DNA of 6,093 nt from Alphaproteobacteria bacterium (GTDB taxonomy: Bacteria; Pseudomonadota; Alphaproteobacteria; Rhizobiales; Hyphomicrobiaceae). A program made the position numbers and the translations under genes. Shown here piece after piece: positions 1 to 3,982 of this stretch. Position 1 is the first letter of the stretch; every line of letters begins with the position of its first letter. The DNA is taken from contig VBAB01000482.1 in the NCBI GenBank assembly GCA_005888525.1, forward strand, positions 1,216 through 7,308. The letters are read 5' to 3'. A model generated the notes under the pieces. The model saw only the letters and a list, made by a program, of their open reading frames with translations, had not been told where the DNA came from and did no database searches.

Positions 1-746
1 GGTTGATCGCAGCCATGGGGCAACGCACCACGGACTCGCATAACGAGGTGGTGCTGATGGCGGGCTCTTTGGGTGTCTCCGCACTCGTCTGCCTCCTCAA
101 CAATGGCGACCTCGGGCAGACCGAGACGCAGGCCAATCTGCTGGGGCCCTTCTGGCGCGAGGACCAGCCGCTGTGCGCCAGCGGCGATACGCTCGTGCGC
201 TCGACAACGCCCGGCCCCGCGCTTGTCGTGGACGTGCGGGTGGAGGACGGTGCAGGCCGTCCGGTGCAGGGCGCTGAAGTGGACGTATGGCACTCCTCGC
301 CCGAGGGGCTCTACGAGAACCAGGACCCGACGCAAGCCGAGATGAACCTGCGCGGGCGCTTCCTGACGGACGCCGACGGGCGGTTCCATTTCAAGAGCGT
401 GAAACCGGCGGGTTATCCGATTCCCATCGACGGGCCCGTTGGCGAGCTCGTCAAGGCCACGGGTCGCCACAACTACCGGCCGGCCCATCTCCACTTCATG
501 ATCTACCAACCGGGCTTCAAGACGCTGATCTCGCAGATTTACGTGCCCGACGACGAGCACCTCGATTCGGACGTGCAGTTCGGCGTCACGCGTGCGCTGA
601 TCGGTGACTACGTCCGCCACGATGAGCCCGAGGCCAAGCTCGGCTTCAAGGCTCCCTGGTATTCGCTCGATCAGCGCTTTGTGCTGGAGCGCGGCGAGGC
701 GCGTCGCCCCAGGCCGCCGATTCGCAGCAAGGTCGAGGCGCGCTGA
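1..746 (+). CDS. Intradiol ring-cleavage dioxygenase, hydroxyquinol 1,2-dioxygenase-like (5' end outside window)
   Basis: Non-haem Fe(III) cytoplasmic enzyme that opens catechol-type rings between the two hydroxyls; hydroxyquinol would give maleylacetate (via 3-hydroxymuconate) for the 3-oxoadipate route. The reading frame is open at the window edge (codons start at base 3). Numbering the 247 visible residues from there, the expected ligands are Y104 (GLYENQDP), Y138 (AGYPIPIDGPVGE), H162 and H164 (YRPAHLHF). Their spacing of 34, 24 and 2 fits the family. The block TQANLLGPFW at 42-51 ends the linker helices, and a beta-sandwich catalytic domain follows. The DPTQAEMNLRGRF and AGYPIPIDGPVGE stretches favour the hydroxyquinol group over plain catechol dioxygenases, but substrate is inferred. 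Family members are about 280-300 residues, so roughly 45-60 N-terminal residues lie upstream. No partner such as maleylacetate reductase is visible downstream. Confidence 0.93.
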   Translation, partial: LIAAMGQRTTDSHNEVVLMAGSLGVSALVCLLNNGDLGQTETQANLLGPFWREDQPLCASGDTLVRSTTPGPALVVDVRVEDGAGRPVQGAEVDVWHSSPEGLYENQDPTQAEMNLRGRFLTDADGRFHFKSVKPAGYPIPIDGPVGELVKATGRHNYRPAHLHFMIYQPGFKTLISQIYVPDDEHLDSDVQFGVTRALIGDYVRHDEPEAKLGFKAPWYSLDQRFVLERGEARRPRPPIRSKVEAR

Positions 747-764
747 GAATGCAGCCGGTCGGTG

Positions 765-793
765 CGCGCCTCGGCTTCGCCGTCAGCGGCGCG
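765..793 (+). terminator. Candidate stem-loop after the dioxygenase gene
   Basis: Outer arms CGCGCC (765-770) and GGCGCG (788-793) enclose an inner hairpin CGGC-TTC-GCCG (772-782), with an asymmetric bulge of 1 and 5 bases. It begins 18 bases after the dioxygenase stop. There is no T-run after it, so it is at best a Rho-assisted or 3'-end-stabilising structure. In GC-rich DNA such stems also arise by chance. Confidence 0.3.
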
Positions 794-929
794 ACGTGGT
801 CGCATTCCCGCGCACCGACGGCTGATTGGACCAGCAAAGAATCGAGCCATGGGCCGCTCTGGGGCCGCACGATTGCCAAACTCGTGTGCATTCGATGGTA
901 GGGAGGGACACGAGCATAAAGGTGAGCAA

Positions 930-1310
930 ATGAACAGGAATGCAGTTCTCACGGGGCTGTTCGCACTGGGGATCGTTGCTCTGGCACCGGCCAGCAGCGA
1001 GGCCGCCACCTACACGCGACCGGCGACTTGGGCTCTGGACATGCCCGGCAGCGCCGCCGCACCCGCACAGTTCTGGCACCGAGGACCGCGGTACGTCGGG
1101 CCGAGATTCATAGGCCCGCGGCGCGGCTTCGTGTACTCCAGGCCGTGGGTGCGCCGGCCGTATTACGGGACTATTGTCGCGGGCGTCGTGCTCGGCACGA
1201 TCGTTACCGTCGCCGCCGTCGGCATGATCCCGCGTCGCCCGGCTCCCGATCTATGCTGGTACTGGGCCGATCCGTACCGCAACCGCGGCTACTGGGACTA
1301 CTGCTACTGA
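930..1310 (+). CDS. Small exported protein with C-terminal RGYWDYCY tail, function unknown
   Basis: 126 residues. The start at 930 is chosen because AGGTGAG (920-926) lies 3 bases upstream and the protein then opens with a clean signal peptide: MNRN, hydrophobic 5-20, and a likely signal-peptidase site around SSEA-AT (residues 22-27). An in-frame GTG at 762 would add 56 residues that look non-coding and would bury the signal. The mature part has an Arg/Gly/Pro/Tyr-rich stretch (50-78, with repeated GPR), a hydrophobic segment (about 79-100, TIVAGVVLG onward) that may be a membrane helix, and a short tail PDLCWYWADPYRNRGYWDYCY-like with two Cys (109, 125) that could pair. Short exported proteins with this kind of tail recur in Hyphomicrobiales, from memory, with no assigned function. 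It is placed in the envelope or periplasm by inference. It faces the 45-residue gene on the other strand. Confidence 0.85.
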   Translation: MNRNAVLTGLFALGIVALAPASSEAATYTRPATWALDMPGSAAAPAQFWHRGPRYVGPRFIGPRRGFVYSRPWVRRPYYGTIVAGVVLGTIVTVAAVGMIPRRPAPDLCWYWADPYRNRGYWDYCY

Positions 1311-1345
1311 TCGAAACTCGCGCCCGCCGGCCGCAGGCGTATTCC

Positions 1346-1362
1346 CGCAGCTCCTGGCTGCG
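1346..1362 (+). terminator. Weak candidate stem-loop between convergent genes
   Basis: CGCAGC (1346-1351), loop TCCTG, GCTGCG (1357-1362): a perfect 6-bp stem 35 bases after the stop at 1310 and in the convergent gap 1311-1493. No T-run follows on either strand. A few such stems are expected by chance in 6 kb. I see no other feature in this gap. Confidence 0.25.
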
Positions 1363-1493
1363 TACCGGCAAAGGTTGGCGCACCCTCGCCTTCCACTGTC
1401 CATGAACCGCACCGCGTCCAGTCGGCGTGTACCAGACGTCCGAAATTGCACGACCTCTTCATCGAAAATCCATGCAACTCATGTGGGCACGCT

Positions 1494-1631
1494 CTACCGT
1501 TTCCCTTTCGCGATAGGCGGCTTGCCATCCGTCATGAGATAGATCTTGTAAGCGCTATATGAACTCGAAGCCGCCGCGATCGCTGCGAAGATCACGAGCC
1601 ATGTCATCCTATCTGTGAGCCATCGAGGCAT
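1494..1631 (-). CDS. 45-residue single-pass membrane protein, function unknown
   Basis: The reading frame starts with ATG at 1629-1631 (read on the minus strand) and stops with TAG at 1494-1496. A near-perfect ribosome site AGGAGG (1639-1644) sits 7 bases upstream, the best in the window. The product has a charged start (MPRWLTDRMT), a hydrophobic helix at about residues 9-27 (TWLVIFAAIAAASSS), a short Tyr-rich stretch (YSAYKIYL) and a basic tail (DGKPPIAKGKR). Charge is positive at both ends (R3 and R8 before the helix; K29, K37, K42, K44 and R45 after it), so topology is unclear. It lies 58 bases downstream of the M15 peptidase gene on the same strand and may be co-transcribed. I do not recognise the family. 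The ribosome site, helix and clean stop support a real gene. Confidence 0.7.
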   Translation of the reverse strand: MPRWLTDRMTWLVIFAAIAAASSSYSAYKIYLMTDGKPPIAKGKR

Positions 1632-1636
1632 GTCAG

Positions 1637-1644
1637 TCCCTCCT
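1637..1644 (-). promoter_or_regulatory. Strong ribosome binding site of the 45-residue gene
   Basis: AGGAGGGA on the minus strand, with 7 bases between AGGAGG and the ATG at 1631. This decides the start and is the main argument that the short frame is translated. Confidence 0.7.
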
Positions 1645-1689
1645 GATGGATCGACGTATCCACGGTCCAGTTAAGGAGCACTTTCCTTC

Positions 1690-2358
1690 CTAATCAACCG
1701 GCTCGTCGGTGAGCATCATTTTCAAGATCTTGCATGGCGCGGGAGCCGCGCGTGGCGCTCCTAATGCAGCCGGCCGGGTGATGAACGTCTTTAGCACCGC
1801 CGGCTCCATATGCGGATAATCCCTCTTGCCGAATGGAAAGCGAACGCCGAATTGCGGATTAAATTGGGCGAATTCCTGCAGGCAGATGAACTCGTACTCG
1901 CTGCCTGTTCCCGGCCGCACGTCCAGCGCGATCCCCAGTTGATGATGGGAGATGCTTCGCACCACGATGCGCTTGCCCTTTTTCATTTTCTTGACATGCG
2001 GTCTGCCCGCACACGGGCCCTTCTCGCCGACGCACACGCATTCCTGCTCCTGCGCCGAGCGATATGCAGACGTTATCGTGACGGCACCATGCACGGCGAC
2101 GAAGGCCTTCAGGAACTCACCGGCCGACGTCGCAAACGACCTCGACAAATTGTCGATGTTCTTATCTTCGTATGTCTTGCAATCGTGATCGGACGTACCC
2201 GACCACTCGCGCGGCAAGCCTTTCAGAAAGTCCACAGCCTGTTGAGCCTCTGCGCTCGCCCTTGGACCGCTCGTCATTGCGTCTTCCGCGCCAACGGGTG
2301 TTCCCGTCGCAGCGTGCGCCAGCGCCAATGTGAGTAGAGTTATCCAACGGCTCTTCAA
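1690..2358 (-). CDS. Exported M15-family peptidoglycan peptidase (VanY / L-Ala-D-Glu endopeptidase-like)
   Basis: 222 residues; a zinc peptidase expected to cut the peptide stems of murein in the periplasm. The motif SxHxxGxAxD is complete at 137-146 (SHHQLGIALD), giving zinc ligands H139 and D146. The second motif, D180-x-P-H183-x-E185, gives the third ligand H183 with D180 in the catalytic-base position. This DxxH form matches the Ply500/CwlK-type endopeptidases rather than the ExxH of VanX/VanY. TSAYRSAQEQ at 96-105 carries the usual substrate-side Arg (R100) and Gln. A signal peptide covers about 1-24 (hydrophobic 6-18, cut near VGA-ED). The start is TTG at 2356-2358, supported by AGGGGGG (2363-2369) 4 bases away and by the signal peptide beginning there. 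Unusual features are a Lys/Cys-rich insert (107-130) between the two motifs and six Cys in the mature protein (60, 107, 109, 116, 159, 209). Whether it is an endo- or carboxypeptidase cannot be told from sequence alone. Confidence 0.88.
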   Translation of the reverse strand: MKSRWITLLTLALAHAATGTPVGAEDAMTSGPRASAEAQQAVDFLKGLPREWSGTSDHDCKTYEDKNIDNLSRSFATSAGEFLKAFVAVHGAVTITSAYRSAQEQECVCVGEKGPCAGRPHVKKMKKGKRIVVRSISHHQLGIALDVRPGTGSEYEFICLQEFAQFNPQFGVRFPFGKRDYPHMEPAVLKTFITRPAALGAPRAAPAPCKILKMMLTDEPVD

Positions 2359-2661
2359 TGCACCCCCCTGGCATCGTCATTAGTCGGCTAGTCAGCGACA
2401 GAATCGGGACACAAAAAAGTCCAGCCGAGGGGTCGCCGTTCCTCTAAGCCTCCCAGCGCGACATTCCGGCAACACGGCCCCTCAGCGCCCGTCGCACCCA
2501 CCGAAACGACGACATGAGCACGGCCAAATAGCGCTCGCGAGCTCCCACACTCGGCTCGAGTGACGGGCAATACGCCCCGACTGGTAGAGTGCGGCGCAAC
2601 AGCGTGTCCCTCGGACCTACCGTTGCAGATGGCGCAGGCGGACTTGCGGAGGCCTGGGTCA
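2359..2661. other. Intergenic stretch without a convincing gene
   Basis: It lies between the divergent M15 gene (minus) and the 55-residue gene (plus). A minus-strand frame of 78 codons (2444-2680) is open but has no ribosome site, no recognisable motif and overlaps the promoter at 2662-2687. A GGAAC on the minus strand near 2430 lacks a CGTT at the right distance. Small inverted repeats occur (GGAC/GTCC around the A-run near 2407-2422; CACTC/GAGTG at 2548-2562), all within chance expectation. The promoter of the M15 gene must lie at the left end, but I cannot point to its boxes. Confidence 0.5.
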
Positions 2662-2687
2662 GGAACTCAGCCAAAGTCATATTCGTT
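2662..2687 (+). promoter_or_regulatory. EcfG-type general stress promoter (GGAAC-N17-CGTT)
   Basis: GGAAC at 2662-2666 and CGTT at 2684-2687, separated by 17 bases, match both boxes of the alphaproteobacterial EcfG (SigT/RpoE2-type) consensus exactly. Transcription would begin about 6-8 bases after CGTT, at about 2693-2695, which is the ATG of the next gene. One exact hit with spacer 16 or 17 is expected about 0.1 times on both strands of a window this size, so two hits, both upstream of a plus-strand gene, are unlikely by chance. Confidence 0.65.
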
Positions 2688-2694
2688 CTATTAC

Positions 2695-2862
2695 ATGAAC
2701 AAGAATACGCTCACAGTTCTCGGCGAGGTGCTCAGGCAACAACTCGCACTGCCGGCTACCAGAGAGTCAAAGAAGCTTCGTCGCCTGATCGTCCGGCTCG
2801 AGCGTCGCCAGCGCGAGCGTGACCGTCAGCGTCATCGATCGATCAAGCGTGAACCTCATTGA
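2695..2862 (+). CDS. Small basic protein (55 residues), probably leaderless and stress-induced, function unknown
   Basis: The frame from ATG 2695 to TGA 2860-2862 gives a soluble, strongly basic protein: a helix-prone start (NTLTVLGEVLRQQLALP, residues 4-20), then a Lys/Arg-rich half (24-53) with runs such as RLERRQRERDRQRHR. It has no signal peptide, Cys or membrane segment. The open frame extends upstream to 2560, but there is no ribosome site before any of its starts. The start at 2695 is preferred because the EcfG-type promoter at 2662-2687 would place the transcript 5' end at or within two bases of this ATG, which would make the message leaderless. The basic helical tail could bind nucleic acid or ribosomes; this is a guess from composition only. 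I do not recognise the family. Main doubt: a short frame without a homologue in hand. Confidence 0.5.
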   Translation: MNKNTLTVLGEVLRQQLALPATRESKKLRRLIVRLERRQRERDRQRHRSIKREPH

Positions 2863-2895
2863 GATGGCTATCGGCGATCATGCGATTGCGCCCCA

Positions 2896-2940
2896 ATGTT
2901 TGGCGCGATCTCGTCGCGACCGGTAATCATGGCCAAACAT
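2896..2940. repeat. Inverted repeat ATGTTTGGC / GCCAAACAT in a convergent gap
   Basis: Perfect 9-base arms at 2896-2904 and 2932-2940 with a 27-base spacer that holds a small GCGA/TCGC hairpin. Two further 5-bp stems follow: GTGGC/GCCAC (2944-2961) and GCCGC/GCGGC (2967-2982), the last abutting the lipoprotein stop. The gap lies between genes that converge (2862 and 2983), so it may serve as a two-way 3' end. About one 9-base pair of arms this close is expected by chance in 6 kb, and there is no T-run. Confidence 0.3.
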
Positions 2941-2982
2941 GTAGTGGCGAAACTATGCCACGAAGCGCCGCCCTAACGCGGC

Positions 2983-3342
2983 TTACCGCAGCTCCGTCAC
3001 CTGTATGCTGTCGCCAACCCGAGTGAGAACAACCTGAAACGCCTCGCCGTCGCCCTTGCGAACGACCAGCATCTTGGGCACCTCGACGAAATTCGAATGA
3101 TAGCTCGTGTGATACTTCGAGATCGATAGGGCCCTTCCAAGCCTCACTGTATAGGGACCGGTGATGCCTTCGGGGGACGCCTTGGGTTTATGCGTGAAGG
3201 TGCGGGTTGCTTCACCGGAGCGACGGAGCGCCGCTGCCTCACGCTCGAGGTCATAGGCGATCCGCGTGGCCGCGTCGGTCATGAAATCGCAGCCTGCGAG
3301 GCCGAAAGTCAAGCATAGGACGAGGACGAGGCGACGCATCAT
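2983..3342 (-). CDS. Small lipoprotein, function unknown
   Basis: 119 residues from ATG 3342; a second ATG follows immediately at 3339. The N-terminus is a textbook lipoprotein signal: MMRR, hydrophobic 5-16, lipobox L15-A-G-C18. The residue after Cys18 is Asp19, which in the E. coli Lol rule favours retention in the inner membrane; the rule is less certain in alphaproteobacteria. The mature ~102 residues have a helical, charged start (20-43, with LEREAAALRR) then a mixed beta-like part (62-119, PYTVRLGRAL, EVPKMLVVRK, FQVVLTRVGDSIQVTEL). There is no Cys beyond the lipidated one and no catalytic motif. The ribosome site is weak (GGA at 3351-3353, 8 bases upstream). It stands alone on its strand, with convergent and divergent neighbours, so its own promoter must lie in 3343-3500; I could not identify it. 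Confidence 0.83.
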   Translation of the reverse strand: MMRRLVLVLCLTFGLAGCDFMTDAATRIAYDLEREAAALRRSGEATRTFTHKPKASPEGITGPYTVRLGRALSISKYHTSYHSNFVEVPKMLVVRKGDGEAFQVVLTRVGDSIQVTELR

Positions 3343-3563
3343 TGGGTAAGTCCGTGATCTGATTGCGAATTCGCAGCGGTTGTTCTCTTTCCATCAGGCC
3401 GCAACGATTTATCTGTACCCTCAATGCGGATGATTTGGGTGTTCCCCGCGTAACAAGAACAGAGCTGATCGTGGCCTCCGCATCCATTTTTTGCGTGAGC
3501 TCTTAGTCGATATCCGTGAGGCGCGAATTCGATCTTCGTGCACCGCACCAAAACGACCGCCGT

Positions 3564-3588
3564 GGAACGCACGCGATGGCTCCGCGTT
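3564..3588 (+). promoter_or_regulatory. EcfG-type general stress promoter (GGAAC-N16-CGTT)
   Basis: GGAAC at 3564-3568 and CGTT at 3585-3588 with a 16-base spacer, the commonest spacing for this sigma factor. The expected transcript start is near 3595, giving a leader of about 30 bases before the ATG at 3625 that holds the ribosome site. The promoter is in the right strand and distance for the 95-residue gene and lies outside any supported gene. Confidence 0.75.
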
Positions 3589-3608
3589 TCTCCGATCTAT
3601 GCCCAACC

Positions 3609-3621
3609 GGAACGGAGTTCC
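3609..3621 (+). promoter_or_regulatory. Ribosome site GGAG held in a small leader hairpin
   Basis: GGAAC (3609-3613), loop GGA (3614-3616), GTTCC (3617-3621): a perfect 5-bp hairpin whose loop plus first 3' base forms GGAG, 7 bases from the ATG at 3625. The GGAG fixes the start codon. The hairpin could present or partly mask it. Confidence 0.45.
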
Positions 3622-3624
3622 ATC

Positions 3625-3912
3625 ATGAAGGCTTCATACGCGACAATCGCGTCGTTCGCGTTTGCGATCTTTTCGACAACTGCGGTCATGGCGGCGCCTC
3701 GCGCTCCAATGCCGGCCGCAACTGACGAGGGGTCGATCTCCAAGGCCGCCACCTTTGTGTGTCAGCGCGATGATCGCGGTTGGCACTATATGCGCGGCGA
3801 TCGCCGCGTGACCTGCCGTCCTGTGCGACCATCGGGCCGGGACTGGGGCTGGAGATGCGAGGGGCCGCGTTGCGGGTGGTGGCACCGCCACGAAAAGCGC
3901 TGGCACGGTTGA
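3625..3912 (+). CDS. Small exported Cys/Trp/His-rich protein, probable EcfG target, function unknown
   Basis: 95 residues. The start at 3625 is supported by GGAG at 3614-3617 and by the signal peptide that begins there: MKAS, hydrophobic 5-22, cut near VMA-AP (residue 23). The upstream in-frame ATG at 3538 would precede the promoter and bury the signal. The mature ~72 residues carry four Cys (46, 64, 78, 83), enough for two disulfides, and a tail dense in Trp and His (W74, W76, W85, W86, H87, H89, W93, H94) and Arg (WHYMRGDRR, WWHRHEKRWHG). This may bind metal or anionic surface polymers, which is a suggestion from composition only. An EcfG-type promoter lies 37 bases upstream of the start, so induction in general stress is likely. 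The stop at 3910-3912 is followed 9 bases later by a strong stem-loop. Confidence 0.82.
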   Translation: MKASYATIASFAFAIFSTTAVMAAPRAPMPAATDEGSISKAATFVCQRDDRGWHYMRGDRRVTCRPVRPSGRDWGWRCEGPRCGWWHRHEKRWHG

Positions 3913-3921
3913 TCGCAGCCA

Positions 3922-3956
3922 GGCCATGCGCGCGGAAATCCTTCGCGCGCACGGCC
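3922..3956. terminator. Strong bidirectional stem-loop between convergent genes
   Basis: GGCC (3922-3925) pairs with GGCC (3953-3956). After one A/C mismatch, TGCGCGCG (3927-3934) pairs with CGCGCGCA (3944-3951). A G-T and an A-T pair then close a 5-base loop (3937-3941), giving about 14 base pairs in all. It fills the 70-base gap between the stop of the 95-residue gene (3912) and the stop of the 573-residue gene (3983). Being nearly symmetric it can form in either transcript. There is no T-run, so Rho-independent release is uncertain, but the length of the stem is well above chance. Confidence 0.6.
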
Positions 3957-3982
3957 CTTCCGAGCAGGTTATCGCCCAGGGG

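Noticed and set aside
762..929. N-terminal extension of the 126-residue exported protein from GTG 762
   Set aside because: It would place 56 Arg/Ala-rich residues before a clear signal peptide that has its own ribosome site at 920-926; it also starts inside the stem-loop at 765-793.
1810..2337. 175-codon open frame on the plus strand
   Set aside because: Antisense to the M15 peptidase, whose motifs are unmistakable; the product is Arg/Cys-rich without any domain.
2418..2434. Minus-strand GGAAC near 2430 as an EcfG promoter for the M15 gene
   Set aside because: At 15-18 bases downstream there is no CGTT or close variant.
2444..2680. 78-codon frame on the minus strand
   Set aside because: No ribosome site, no recognised motif, and its start overlaps the EcfG-type promoter of the divergent gene. 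It cannot be fully excluded.
3364..3375. Perfect 12-base palindrome TGCGAATTCGCA 22 bases upstream of the lipoprotein start, considered as an operator
   Set aside because: About 1.5 palindromes of this length are expected by chance in 6 kb, and no second copy was found nearby.
3538..3624. Extension of the 95-residue protein to ATG 3538
   Set aside because: It would overlap the promoter at 3564-3588 and bury the signal peptide; GGAG at 3614-3617 supports 3625.
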